A stretch of DNA of 64,000 nucleotides from Chelydra serpentina (GCA_037349315.1 JBAIAC010000033.1:13286001-13350000), one strand, 5' to 3'. Counted from the stretch's first letter, positions 39,891 to 50,867 are shown. Notes: generated from the letters alone by a model not told the origin. Made by a program: numbers and translations.

Positions 39891-40082
39891 CCTCAGACTG
39901 CCCTATGAGCTCCAGCAGCCAGAGGAGCCAGCGCCACGCCTCAGACTGCCCTGCCAACCACAGCCGTCAGAGGATCCAGCGCCACGTCTGAGACTGCCCT
40001 GTGAACTCCAGCCACCGGAGGAGCCAGTGCCCCACCACAGATCACCCTACAAACTCCAGATGTCACTGGAGGAACCAGCCCC
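39891..40082 (+). repeat. Four 48-bp tandem repeats encoding LRLP.EL..PEEPAPR
   Basis: Units start at 39891, 39939, 39987 and 40035. Each codes for 16 residues of the type LRLPYELQQPEEPAPR, and the last is the most divergent. They lie at the start of the LINE's N-terminal coding region. The period of 48 keeps frame, so they expand the protein without disrupting it. Confidence 0.92.
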
Positions 40083-40412
40083 ATAGCCACACCAAAACAC
40101 CAGGCCTTCATCACCAGACGGACCAGCACGGCCCCCACGTCCATTCTGCGGGACACTGCCTACGGGAGATCTCACTCTCCAGCACCAACCGCCCAGACAG
40201 CAGCCACCCATAGAAGAACCAGCAGTGTCCCAGCAACCCCCGAGCCGGACCGCGTCTCTCCGACCACTAGCAACGCCAGCATCCCGTCAGAGACCCTGCC
40301 CCAACAGCCAACCGAAGGGAATCCTGACCCACGAAATAGACAGCAGGCCGACCATGCAGCAGGCTCAAAGCCTGCACCGGACGAGGTCGAGGTCCCTGAG
40401 GAGCAGCGGCCG

Positions 40413-40811
40413 ATGGTGAGGGCTGCCACGCCGTGGCAGACCGCCTGGACCGAGGAGCTACAAGCGGCAGCTTCCTTTGACGACTTCGACCTCCTTGTTG
40501 ACTGGCTCACCCGAGAACTGTCTGCGGAAATCGCTCCCAGGAGGAGTTTGAACCAGGAGAACGCCCCGCCAGCCCACAGAATGCCTACTCCGAACCACAC
40601 CACCACCACCGGGGGAGCCAGAAGTAGAGACGCCAGCCGCTGCTACGATCCAGCAGTGGCTTCCAGGATCCAAAAGCTGTATCGGGCGAACCGCTCCAAG
40701 GCCATGAGAGAGATCCTAGACGGGCCCTCACCCTACTGCACGATCCCATCTGAGCATCTCTACAGCTACTTCAGTGACGTATTTGACCACATAGCCCGGA
40801 ACGACGCATAG
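40413..40811 (+). pseudogene. LINE pre-reverse-transcriptase segment
   Basis: A 132-codon open stretch of the RLE LINE. Residues about 85-127 (ASRIQKLYRANRSKAMREIL, then IPSEHLYSYFSDVFD) are typical of the region just ahead of the RT in NeSL/R2-like elements. It ends at a TAG at 40809, and the RT continues in another frame. Confidence 0.8.
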
Positions 40812-40819
40812 CGTCCAGA

Positions 40820-41308
40820 GTGCCTCCGCCCTCTACCCCATGTCGACAAAGCAGGTGTCCTGAGCCTGATTATACACCCAAGGAAGTGATGGCCAGACTC
40901 TCCAAAACAAAAAACACAGCTCCTGGGAAAGACGGCATTCCCTACAGCCTCCTGAAAAAGCAAGATCCCGGCTGCCTGGTCCTCGCCACGCTCTTCAACC
41001 AGTGCAAGCGGTTTCGCCAGACTCCCAGCTCCTGGAAGAAGGCCATGACGGTGCTCGTGTACAAGAAGGGCGAGCGTGATGACCCCTGAAACTGGAGGCC
41101 CATCTCCCTCTGTTCCACGATGTACAAGCTGTACGCCAGTTGCCTGGGGTCGAGGATCACAGAGTAGTCGGTGAGCGGGGGAGCCATCAGCTCCATCCAG
41201 AAAGGCTTCATGTCCTGCGAGGGCTGTTATGAACACAAATTCGTCCTCCAAACCACCATCCAAGTGGCCAGAAGGGCGCGGAGGCAGTATGCGGTAGTGT
41301 GGCTCGAC
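40820..41308 (+). pseudogene. LINE reverse transcriptase, N-terminal part
   Basis: Contains APGKDGIPYSLLKK and, after an in-frame TGA (41087-41089), NWRPISLCSTMYKLY, which are RT fingers motifs. A second stop is TAG at 41165-41167. Further on it reads QKGFMSCEGCYEH and AVVWLDL, then a frame change near 41310. This portion cannot be translated as one protein. Confidence 0.85.
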
Positions 41309-41309
41309 C

Positions 41310-42205
41310 TTGGCTAACGCCTTCGGATCCATGCCCCACCACCACATCTTTGCCACACTCCAGGAGTTTGGGATGCCAGAGAACTTCCTTTGTGTGATCC
41401 GAGAGCTGTACACGGAATGTAGCACCACCATCCACTCGGTCGAAGGGGAGACCGCCGAGATCCCGATCCGGAGCGGAGTTAAGCAGGGCTGTCTCCTCAG
41501 CCCCATCATCTTTAATCTCGCCATGGAGCCATTGCTGCGAGCGATCTCCAATGGCACAGATGGCTTCAATGTCCACGGTGAGAGGGTGAGCATCCTGGCT
41601 TACGCGGACGACCTGGTCCTGACCGCAGATGACCCAGAGGGCCTCCAAGGTACGCTAGACGCCACTAGTCGAGCTGCCGACTGGATGGGGCTACGCTTCA
41701 ATGCAAAGAAATGCGCAACTCCCCACATCGACGGCAGCAAAAGGGACTCGGTTCAGGCGACGGGGTTCCAGATCCAGGGCACACCCGTCATCCCCCTGGC
41801 AGAGGGGAAGGCATACCAGCACCTCGGCACGCCGACAGGTTTCCGTGTCCGGCAGACACCCGAGGACACCATCCAGGCGATCTTGCAGGATGCTGCCAAG
41901 ATCAACGTCTCCCTGCTGGCACCATGGCAGAAGATAAATGCCCTGAACACCTTCCTGATCCCCCGCATCTCATTCGTCCTAAGGGGATCTGCCATGGTAC
42001 CCCTCAACAAAGCAGACAGGATCATCTGGCAGCTGGTGAAGAAGTGGCTGGTCCTTCCCCAGAGAGGCAGTAATGAGCTGGTCTACATCACCCACAGGCA
42101 TGGCGGTGCCAATGTCCCCCGCATGGGCGACCTGTGCGACGTTGCGATGATCACCCATGCTTTCCGCCTGCTGACGTGTCCCGACGCCACGGAAAGGAAC
42201 ATCGC
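41310..42205 (+). pseudogene. LINE reverse transcriptase, catalytic part
   Basis: Open from NAFGSMPHHHIF through IRSGVKQGCLLSP to LAYADDLVLTAD, with the catalytic YADD at 41601-41612, then the thumb region. The frame stays open to 42512, but homology to the RLE LINE family moves to another frame near 42205, indicating an indel. Confidence 0.9.
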
Positions 42206-43218
42206 GGATCGGCAGAGACCCCTCCAACCAAGACATCACCACCTTCCCGAGCGGTTCCCTGGATGGCGAATTCAGATGAGATGGGCGCGACATCGCTTCA
42301 CTGTGGTCCCGCGCTCGCAACGCTACACGTTGCCTGGGGAAGTGCATCGGCTGCCGCTGGGAGTGGTGCGAGGAGCGCCAGGAGATGGGAGTCCTGGTGC
42401 CACAGATCAGGTCCCACGACAACACCATCGTCACCCCGAGCGCCAGGGGCATACTGGAGAGGACCCTGAAGATAGCCATCCACTCACTGTATGTGGAAAC
42501 CCTGAAGCGTAAACCAGACCAGGGTAAAGCCTTCGAGCTGACCAGCAAGTGGGATGCCAGGAACCACTTCCTCACCAGGGGCGGCTTCACCCATTTCGCC
42601 AACTGGCGGTTCATCCACTGTGCCTGGCTCAACTGCATCCCACTCAACGGAGCCATCCGCCACGAGAACCGAGACAAGCGTTGCAGGAAGTGCGGCTACT
42701 CCAACAAGACCCTGCCCCACGTCCTGTGCAGCTGCAAGCCCCACTCCAGAGCCTGGCAGCTGCGCCACAACGCCATCCAGAACTGCCTGGTGAAAGCTAT
42801 CGCACCATGCCTGGGGCAGGTTGCTGTGAACTGCGCCATCCCCGGTACCGACAGCCAGCTGCGACCTGACGTGGTCGTCACCGACGAGGCCCAGAAAAAG
42901 ATCATCCTCATCGACGTCATGGTCTCCTTTGAGAACAGGACCCCAGCCTTTCACGTAGCCCGAGCTCGTAAGCTGGAAAAGTACACCCCCCTGGCCGACA
43001 CCCTGAAAGCAAAGGGCTATGAGGTGCAGATGGACACCCTGATTGTTGGAGCCCTGGGCACCTGGGACCCCTGCAACGAGCCTGTGCTGCAGACCTGTGG
43101 GATTGGTCAACGCTACGCACGGCTCATGCGGTGCCTCATGGTCTCGGACACCATCCGATGGTCCAGGGACATCTACATCGAACACATCACCGGCCAGCGA
43201 CAGTACCAGGAGGCGTGA
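42206..43218 (+). pseudogene. LINE C-terminal zinc knuckle and restriction-like endonuclease
   Basis: Contains a cysteine-rich stretch (CLGKCIGCRWEWCEE), one in-frame TGA (42277-42279), the CRKCGYSNKTLPHVLCSC knuckle, and the nuclease core RPDVVV with a second aspartate in LIDVMV 15 codons later. The stop is TGA at 43216-43218. This domain pair makes target-primed nicks in R2-like LINEs. Confidence 0.88.
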
Positions 43219-44051
43219 GCCGGAACGACATCGTGCATCATCTACGAAAAAGGGACCGAGAGACTTTTTCCCATTGGACCATATGAACTGGAACCATAAA
43301 CTCACTGAACATTAAATCTCACCAAATGAGGGTAAATCCATCCTCATCATCGTACCCACTCGTTATACTCCACACCTGAACATAGCCATTAGATATGAAC
43401 AACTTACCCTCATATCTCAATCTCTGTACTTTGACCCGTTAAGCCTTTACCCACAATTGGGGATTTTGCAGATTATGTATTTCTTACGCCATCCAATCCT
43501 AAACCAAATGTCGCTCCCCTTGATAATCTGTACCTTATTCCCTGGTAACCAGAAACTTCTACGCTTAAACTCTGTACCGTTGTTTTTATTTTTATCATCT
43601 TAATAAAATTCTTAAATCAGAGGGGCCTTAATTAGAGTCAAGTGTTCACAGTAGCTTAATGGCCTCACCTGTCTCTTTGTAGGTTAATTGGAGTCATGTG
43701 TCCACCCTAGCCTGGAGCAGCCCCTGCTGTGGTCAGTCAGGGAACAGAAAACTGCTTATCCAGTGGCCAGTATATCTGCCTTCTACTACTCTGCTGTACC
43801 CAACTGGCCTGGGTCTATCACAGTGTGTAATAAAGGGGTTCTCAGGACAAATTTTTTGGTGGCCGCAGAGTGCGGCCCTGACCTGTCAACGATGACGACA
43901 GCACTATGGCAAACCAAGCCAACCCAGCAAATCCAAAAACAAGCTGTATTATTGTCCAATCAAAGTTCTTTGGGGCAGCATCTGTCTCTGTTCTGTGTAT
44001 GTACAGTACCTGGCACAATGGAGTCTGGGTCCATGATTGGAGCCCCTAGGT

Positions 44052-45024
44052 CAGTGGTCTCCAACCTTTTTATGCCCAAGATCACTTTTTTAATCTAAGG
44101 GCAACCCAGGATCTACCTCCCCCTTCCCCGAGGCCCAGCCCCTTCCCAGTCACTCCATCCCCCCCTCTCTCCATCACTTGCTGTCCCCCACACTCACTCA
44201 CTTTCACCAGGCTGGGGTAGGGGCTGGCGTTCGGGAGGGGCTCTGGGCTGGGGCCAAGGGGTTCGCAGTGTGGGAGGGGGCTCTGGGCTGAGGTGTAGGA
44301 GGGGGTAAGGAGTGCAAGCTCTAGGAGGAAGTTTGGGTGGAGGAGGGGGCTCTGGGCTGGGGCAGAGTGTTGGGGTTCAGGAGGCGGTACAGGGTACTGT
44401 CTCTGGGAGGAGGCTCAGGGCTGGGGTGCATGAGGGGGGCTGGGGTGCTGGCTCCGGGAGGGGGCTCGGGGTGCTGGCTTCTGTCAGGCAGCACTTACCT
44501 CCGGCGGCTCCCAGTTGGCGGCAGGTGCAGTGAGGCTAAGGCAGACTCCCTGCCTACCCTGGCCCCACACTGCTCCCGGAAGGGGCCAACACCCCCCCTC
44601 TCCCTCCCAGGCTTGCCCCGCGCGAAGAAGGTGTTTCGCGCGGCAAGCCTCAGAGGGAGGGAGGAGAAGCTGAGCGGTGGCACGCTTGGGGGAGGCGGTG
44701 GTGGTAGAGCGGTTCCTCTATCCCCCCCTTTACTGTCTGCGCCCCCTGTTACTTCCTGTGCCCCCAACCCTAGCTCACCTCCGCTCCGCCTGCTCCCCTT
44801 CTCCCTTCTCTCTCGCGGGGGGGGGGGGGGGGGCGGGCACGCAGGAAGCAATGTGGGGAGAAATGCGGCACGCCATGGGGAGGAGGCGGGGCTGGGGATT
44901 TGGGGAAAGGGTTGGAAAGGGGCAGAGTTAAGGTGGAGCTGGGGGCGGGGAGGCATGAAAAAAAAAGGGGGGGGGGCCAAAACTTTTTTTGCTTGGGGCG
45001 GCACAAATTTTAGAGCCGGCCCTG
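44052..45024. mobile_element. Composite of two truncated hAT elements
   Basis: The left end CAGTGGTCTCCAACC and the right end GCCGGCCCTG belong to different hAT families, and the outside 8-mers (CCCTAGGT and GACCCTAT) differ. So this is two joined or nested truncated elements. The G-rich interior (44210-44480) is minisatellite-like. A run of 17 G lies at 44817-44833. Long open frames here are compositional. Confidence 0.65.
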
Positions 45025-45087
45025 GACCCTATGACTTGTTTGGCAGCTTACTTGCTGAACAGAAGCAGGAATGTAATGTTCTGGTCA

Positions 45088-45109
45088 GTGTGTGTGTGTG
45101 TGTGTGTGT
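45088..45109. repeat. (TG)n microsatellite
   Basis: Eleven TG units in the intron. Confidence 0.95.
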
Positions 45110-45273
45110 TAGGTATCCCCCTCGTGCCCAACCCACAGAGGATGAGAGTCTGTTACAGTACCCTGCTACAGAACAGAGGGTTTTTTCCCTCAGGTTGTAG
45201 GGACTCAATAAACAACAACATTATAGAAAGGATATTTGAGAACATCTTTTAAAATACAAAAAATATAACTCAC

Positions 45274-45432
45274 ATCTTTAATGTAATTCATCTCTTCTTT
45301 CAGCTGATGAGCTGACCACCTATAAACCACCATTTCTTTCTTATGGTTATTGTCAGTCCTGTGCACCACACCATACACCATGCTATTAGAGAACTTCCCT
45401 GTAGACATTCCATTCGGTCCATGGTACGGTTG
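45274..45432 (-). CDS. MYZAP 5'-most exon in window
   Basis: 53 codons in phase 0, starting QPYHGPNGMSTGKF and running through MVYGVV, KKEMVVYRWSAHQLKEEMNY to IKD. It aligns with the human VVYGVV..., KEMVVYGW and LKEEMNYIKDV region. The acceptor is TTAAATAG and the donor GTGAGT. The phase-0 acceptor implies an upstream coding exon; the internal ATG is not taken as the start. Confidence 0.95.
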
Positions 45433-46043
45433 CTATTTAAAACAAAACAAAACACCTTTTTACCCTAAATAATAGTAAACACAAAAACAAATTCAAAACA
45501 GCAAAAGGAAGCATGCTACAGACTTGCACAGAAGGATACAGAAATTCCTTAGGTCTTATATACTTGCATCATCAAGGAATGATAGAAGTTTAATTAATCT
45601 TAACAGAAATTACACATGTATGTGGAACTAGAGGACAACCCACTGGATTTCTGGGTGAGAGGGAGTAACGGGGTTATTAAAAAAAGAATGAATTGTTCAA
45701 GACATTGACTTACACAAATTCATCATTGGGATTTTCTCTTTTACACTTGTGTATATGTATGGTTGGGTTTGGAGGCTAGGGGTAAGTAGATGTGTAGGCA
45801 CAGCCCATAACAGCTGTTTTCCTTTGCCTGGAGCTGCTCTCAACTTTTGTTTATAATTTACTTTCAAATGTTTCTTTATGCACCCTTTAAAATAAAAATA
45901 TCCTGGAGGAAAATCCAGGAGACACGATATGCAAGCTGTTTTATTGCTCGTTTTAACACTTTTTCATGAAGAAATACACGATAGATGCAGTTTTTATAAC
46001 TCTCTTATGTAATGTCAGTGCAAGTCTAAATATTTTGCACTAT

Positions 46044-47191
46044 TGTGACGGTGCACCCCATAAGGTTTTATGGGGATATGCTTATAAATGTATATATGAT
46101 ATAACTGGAATGTGTTTTATGCTACGTGTGCCATGTAACATATCTCTATAAAAGTTATGATCTACTGACTCTATTCCTCCTGTTTGTATGCATGTATCAT
46201 CTTTGTAGTTGAAGTTATGAATATTGGTTGTATTTCTTGAGAAAGGAATGTGCAGGTTAAGTGCCCGATGAAGAAACACTTAACAGACAAAAAGAACTTG
46301 CAGACACCAATCCACATCTGAGCTTTGCCAGGAATGTGGCTTGGCTGGTAAGGAACTGAGTTGGGCATGAACATGTGACTTGCCCATGTGACCCCAAAAC
46401 TCCATTTTGTAACTGGATGCTACACAGGGAGAGGGAGGGGTGTCCACCCAGAGGAGAAAGTCTATTTAAACCCCTGGGAGACCCCTCCATTTTGTCTTCA
46501 GCTGGCTAAAGAGAGAGCCTGTCCACCCCCCAAGAATATACCTGAAAGAAACTGGAACAAAGAACAATAACTATACGGGGTGTGAGTGATTGCTGGACCC
46601 AGGCTAGGAGGACCATAACCTGTAAAAGGAAGTTTACTGGAACTGGTGAGATTTTTATCTGTATTCAGTGTGATTAGACATAGATTTGCGTGTTTTATTT
46701 TATTTTACTTGGTAATTCACTTTGTTCTGTCCGTTACTACTTGGAATCACTTAAATCCTACTTTCTGTACTTATTAAAGTAACTTTTTACTTATTAAGTA
46801 ACCTGGAGTATGTATTAGTACCTGGAGGGGGGCAAACAGCTGTGCATATCTCTCTATCTGTGATACAGAGGGTGGACAATTTATGGGTTTACCCTGTATA
46901 AGCTTTATACAGGGTAAAACGGATTTATTCAGGGTTTGAACCCCATTGGGAGTTGGGCACCTGGGTATCAAAGGCAAGAACACTTCCTAAGCTGCTTCCA
47001 GGCAAGCCTACAGCTGTTAAGGGACGTGGTTCAGACCTGGGTCTGGGTTTGCAGCAGGCTAGCGGGTCTGGCTCAAACCAGACAGGGTTCTGGAGTCCCA
47101 AGCTGGAAAAGTCAGGAAAGCAGGGGCAGAAGTAGTCTTGGCACATCAGGTGGCAGCCCCAAGGGGGTTTCTGTGATACCAACCCGTCACA
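46044..47191 (+). mobile_element. Solo LTR (1148 bp)
   Basis: It begins TGTGACGGTGCACCCC and ends CCAACCCGTCACA, with an exact 5-bp duplication ACTAT on both sides (46039-46043 and 47192-47196). There is no internal retroviral or Gypsy coding sequence, so it looks like a recombination product. A 5-bp TSD fits ERVL-like or Gypsy elements; orientation is assumed. It contains a perfect hairpin at 46888-46918. Confidence 0.85.
46888..46918. repeat. 14-bp perfect hairpin inside the solo LTR
   Basis: TTTACCCTGTATAA and its exact reverse complement are separated by GCT. It may be an RNA hairpin in the R/U5 part of the LTR transcript, but could equally be a small local inversion. Confidence 0.85.
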
Positions 47192-48724
47192 ACTATAATT
47201 CTTAAACTTTTATGAATAAATGTGGGTCATTTATACATATGAACCCTGATTTAACGTAGTTCTTAGGACACATCTGAAAGTGAAACTTTCAATTCAAAAA
47301 AGGAATACATAAACTGCATTTAGGACATGGATTTTAGATTACAGTGGTTTGATATTTAGTGCTCAAAAATCAGGACTTGCTTGTACTATATTTTGTTTAT
47401 ATTTTAAGCAGTTTAGTTCACATTTGAAGCCTTTAAAAAAAATGTAAAAAAAGCTGGCATACTCCCATGGTATCCCAGTACTTCAGTTCAGGTTCTGTTT
47501 CTCCTGCAGGATTTAGCAACATCAGTATTGGAAGACTTGAAGTAGGGCAATGAGCTGCATGGTATTTGCACATATCTCTCTGTAGGTGTTAGGAATGTTA
47601 TCAGTTCTTGTAAGGGGGACACAGAACTCTGAACTCAGGTCCTGGTAGGTAAAAGTATAGAGGAAATTAAACTAAAAAATATATATGCATGCGTCTGCCT
47701 CAATTTAAGAGGAACACTGTGTCCCCGATTCAGGCTTTTGACACCTCTGAAAAGAATTAGGTACACGATGTCACAAATTGGGCACCCGAAACTGAAGTGC
47801 ACAAAATTAGTAAACAATGCTGAAAATACTACTGAAAAATATTTATGCATCTGCTTAACTCTATGCACATGAACAGTCCCATTAAACTCAGCACATAATG
47901 TAAATGTTTGCAAGATTGGGGCATAAATCATTAAAAATTACAAACATACATTTTCAGTTTTTTTCCTCTCTATATACTTAGCAGGATCTGGGTAAATTTG
48001 GGAACGTTCCTGAATGTTGTCCCTCAGATAAAGATTTTTTTAACTAAACAAATATTCCCATTCAACAATAAGAGCTTTTAAAGCTTTTAGGTGTTGAAAC
48101 CTATTAAGTTTTTAACACTTCCACCACATTTCAACAGTCTAAATATTCTCCTTCCCCATCAACTGGGGGATGAGAAAGCTGCAGCTCAATTTTCAATCTC
48201 TTATGATGTCACATCCCACTAGCGCTCCAGTTCTTCAGATAACACAGAGAAATAAAGACCGACCCAGCATGCTATTTCTAGTGTAAAAAAATCTAAAATG
48301 CTGGTGCGGGATGAACAACGGGGATTATTGGAGTTAATCTTTAAAGTACTAACGTTAAAGGAACCAAAAATACATCTTCTGGAACTATTCACTCCACAAG
48401 ACAATGAGCCGACAACTGTAGTACATAATCAATGTGTACTGTATTCTTAGACATAGTACATGAGTTAATCTCTCTGTTTAGCGATTGTTTTTAAAGGGTA
48501 CCTTGTACTGATTTAGAGCAAGCTGGTTTGTCTATATTAGATAATCACACTCTACATTAGCTGTGCATGTATCTGGGAAAACAACAACATTTATCATACA
48601 AATGAAAAGAAAATACTGCTGTACAATATTTCACAAGTACATAATTGTGAAATATTTCCAAACTTCTGTTACACTGATATTTTCTCCCCAATATCGTATA
48701 CAAATATCACCCAACCACCTCCCA

Positions 48725-48848
48725 TACGGTGACCAGATAACAAGTGTGAAATATCAGGACAGGGGGTGTGGAGTAATAGGAGCCTATGTCAGAAAAAGCC
48801 TCAAATATCAGGACTGTTCCTATAAAATCGGGACACCTGGTCACCCTA
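48725..48848. mobile_element. hAT-type MITE (GGTGACCAGAT family), copy 1
   Basis: The ends are TACGGTGACCAGAT and CCTGGTCACCCTA. The flanks ACCTCCCA and GCCTCCCA are an 8-bp duplication with one difference. Same family as 55405-55508 and 58671-58794. Confidence 0.8.
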
Positions 48849-49204
48849 GCCTCCCACCACATTAAAAGAACATTAAAGGTACAAGGTCAAGCTCTCCAAC
48901 GTTAGGATGTGCCAGAAATAAGGCTGCCTGTGTAACCTTAATTCAGACTCTTTGTGCATATGCATTATGATACATTCTCTAATTACATGCTCACATGCTT
49001 TTTTGCCTTTTTTTTCTTTCCTCTCAACAGGACCTCTACCTCATTCATTGCACAAGATGGACCTGCTCGGAGGATGAATCAGGATTGTGTAGTAAGGGTA
49101 GCTGTTGTCTATAAGACCCCTGCCTCATTTTTTGTACAAGTTGGAAGGTGTGTAGTTAATAAGACATGGCAGGAAAAGAAGGATGGTCTCATGCTAACAT
49201 CAGT

Positions 49205-49330
49205 TGAATGCTGCCTTGGACAACTGGATTCTATTCCTACCTCTGGCACACAGAGTGTGATGCTGGGCAAGACACTTAAAAAAATATCAAACATTTCACA
49301 GATAGAAAATGAGGAACACACAAGTAATGA
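49205..49330 (+). mobile_element. Possible MIR-like ancient SINE fragment
   Basis: The stretch GATGCTGGGCAAGACACTTA, then TTCACAGATAGAAAATGAGG resembles the conserved MIR/CORE-SINE tail (GGGCAAGTCACTTAACCTC..ATCTGTAAAATGGGG). It is short and decayed. Confidence 0.35.
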
Positions 49331-49509
49331 CTGAGTGCCCAGCTTGAAACCCTGGGGTCTGATGTGCAGAACACACACACTCTGATTTGCTAAACTCTCA
49401 CAGCTGCAACTGAAGTCAAGAGGAGCTGTTATTTGAAAATATCAAGTGCTATATAATGCTAAGCGCCTGAAAAAAAGCAGGTCTTAGACATCTCAAATTG
49501 AGCATTACC

Positions 49510-50100
49510 TCATTATCAATCCCAGTCTCTTTGCCCAGACATTCCCACTTCCTCCCTCCCTCCCATCTCTTCATCTGGTCCATCACTTCCCACCCATGTT
49601 TCTCCCCCTCCCTGTATTTTTGCCCCAATCACCCACCTCCCTGGTCTTCGTAGCAATCTCTTTTCCCAGCCAGCCCCAGTTCCCCCATACACATCCTGGC
49701 TCCTTCTCATATCTCTCTCCCCACCCTCTCCGCTCTCATTCACCCCCCATTGCTTTCCAGTCCCAGTCTCCTCCTTCAACCACCTCCTGTCTCCCCATTC
49801 CTCTAAGCACTGGGTCTGATCTCAGTGTTGTCATTCCTCCCCAAATGGCTCCCAGATCCTCCATTTTCTTTTACCAGCTCCCAGTCCCAGCCTCTCCGCC
49901 AAACAAGTCTCAGCCTCCTTTCTCCCAACCACCTCTGGCTTCCAATTCCAGTCCCACCCTCACCCCACAACTCCCAGTCAGTTTCTCTCTCCCCATTTCC
50001 TCCTCCTGTCCCAGGAAGTCTCTTTGTCCCAACTACTCCTTTCCCTCTTCCCTGGTTCAGGTCTTCTCCCTTCTGCATTCCTCCTCCATGCTGTCTAACC
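49510..50100. repeat. Pyrimidine-rich low-complexity block
   Basis: About 590 bp in which the plus strand is strongly C/T biased (words such as CTCCCTCCCTCCC). Long open frames on both strands reflect this bias. It lies next to a 5'-truncated CR1. Confidence 0.7.
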
Positions 50101-50133
50101 TCATTCTGAAAAATGACTGAAACTTACAAAAAA

Positions 50134-50413
50134 TTCAGAAAGCCTTTGGCAAGGTCCTCATCAAATGCTCTTAAGCAAATTAAGGAGTCATGGGATAAGA
50201 GGAAAGGTCCTCTCATAGATTCCTAACTGGTTAAAAGATAGGAAACAAAGGGTGGGAATAAACAGTCAGTTTTCACAGTGGAAAGAGGAAAATATTAGGG
50301 TTCCCCAAGGACCTATACTGGGATCAGCGCTTTGCAACATAGTCCTAAATGACCTGGAAAAGGGGGTAAGAGTGAGGTGGCAAAGTTTGCCGACAATACA
50401 AAATTACCTTACA
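50134..50413 (+). mobile_element. CR1 LINE part 1 (sense)
   Basis: The translation has a FRKAFGKV-like start and PQGPILGSALCNIVLNDLEK, the CR1 RT motif normally reading QGSVLGP.LFNI.INDLE. It ends at FADNTKL-like sequence, exactly where part 2 should follow. Confidence 0.8.
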
Positions 50414-50866
50414 GTAAGCTGTTCCATACCCCTAAATCACTTTTGTTGCCCTTCTCCATACTTTTTCCAATTCTAATATACCTTGTTTGAGATACAGTGT
50501 CCAGAACTGCATGCAGTATTCAAAGTGTGGGCATACCATGAATTTATACAGTGACATTATGGTATTTTCGGTCTTATTATCTATCCATTTCCTAATGGTT
50601 CCAAACATTGTGAGCTTTTTTGACTGCAGATGGACATTGAGTAGATGCTTTCATCTACCCACGATGACTCCAAGATCTCTTTCTTGAGTGGCAACAGCTA
50701 ATTTAGAACCCATCATTTTGTATGTATAGTTCAGATTATGTTTTCTAACGTGCATTATTTGCATTTTCAACATTACATTTAATCATTTTGTTGCCCCATC
50801 ACCCAGTTTTGTCAGATCCCTTTGTATCTCTTCATACTCTGCTTTGGACGTAGCTATCTTCAATAA
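50414..50866 (-). mobile_element. CR1 LINE part 2, inverted
   Basis: Read on the minus strand, it continues the RT from part 1: TSKAEYEEIQRDLTKLGD, then MMGSKLAVATQERDLGVIV, then a decayed stretch around YCMQFWT. The segment order fits one CR1 with this middle piece flipped. Confidence 0.8.
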
Positions 50867-50867
50867 G

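Larger units (their letters stand above)
39851..43618 (+). mobile_element. Non-LTR retrotransposon with restriction-like endonuclease (R2/NeSL group), broken
   Basis: Near full-length LINE, much more GC-rich than its host intron. In order it shows a proline-rich N-terminal part with 48-bp repeats, a pre-RT block (ASRIQKLYRANRSK), reverse transcriptase with SGVKQGCLLSP and YADD (41601-41612), a CX2CX8HX4C zinc knuckle (42682 onward), and a restriction-like nuclease with PD...D (42865-42870 and 42913-42915). This order, one RT followed by a C-terminal CCHC and RLE, is that of the R2, NeSL, Hero and Utopia lineages; I lean to NeSL/Utopia from the EGCYEH and knuckle spacing. At least three frame changes and three in-frame stops (41087, 41165, 42277) make it dead. 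The 3' UTR ends near AATAAAATTCTTAAATC. Confidence 0.88.
39630..45273 (-). other. MYZAP intron carrying an RLE LINE and hAT debris
   Basis: A 5.6-kb intron, two thirds of which is the inserted GC-rich LINE (39851-43618). Next come a mixed repeat at about 43620-43905 (its tail GGGTTCTCAGGACAAATTTT resembles a hAT end), a composite hAT region (44052-45024) and a TG microsatellite (45088-45109). Confidence 0.85.
7187..45432 (-). other. MYZAP gene, eleven 3' coding exons (5' end outside window)
   Basis: MYZAP is a coiled-coil protein of cardiac intercalated discs and other adherens junctions. It is known to bind junction proteins and to promote Rho-dependent SRF signalling. Eleven minus-strand exons match the human protein in order. 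Landmarks are MVYGVV and KEMVVY..W near the N-terminal end, LKEEMNYIKD, the long central coiled coil (for example AIEEANKKMQ and HLDDMVHCQQKKVK), LLEKISFLE, ETREIGVGCDL, and the terminal YTP..RVLE.T. All splice sites are GT-AG. Exon lengths are 159, 93, 114, 153, 126, 129, 86, 106, 84, 101 and 109 (to the stop) = 1260 nt = 419 codons plus stop. The reading frame stays open throughout, so this is an intact gene. About 48 N-terminal codons are missing. Human residues are recalled, not aligned with software. Confidence 0.95.

Noticed and set aside
40766..41593. 275-codon minus-strand frame
   Set aside because: It is antisense to the LINE reverse transcriptase; GC-rich coding DNA gives open shadows.
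42484..43305. 273-codon minus-strand frame
   Set aside because: It is antisense to the LINE knuckle and endonuclease, so it is a shadow.
39851..43618. Functional retrotransposon
   Set aside because: At least three frame changes and three in-frame stops break the coding region.
44337..45200. 287-codon open frame on the plus strand
   Set aside because: It lies in a G-rich composite hAT region, is dominated by glycine and low-complexity words, and has no domain. It is compositional.
49596..50120. 174-codon serine/proline-rich plus-strand frame
   Set aside because: It arises from the pyrimidine-rich block; no motif.
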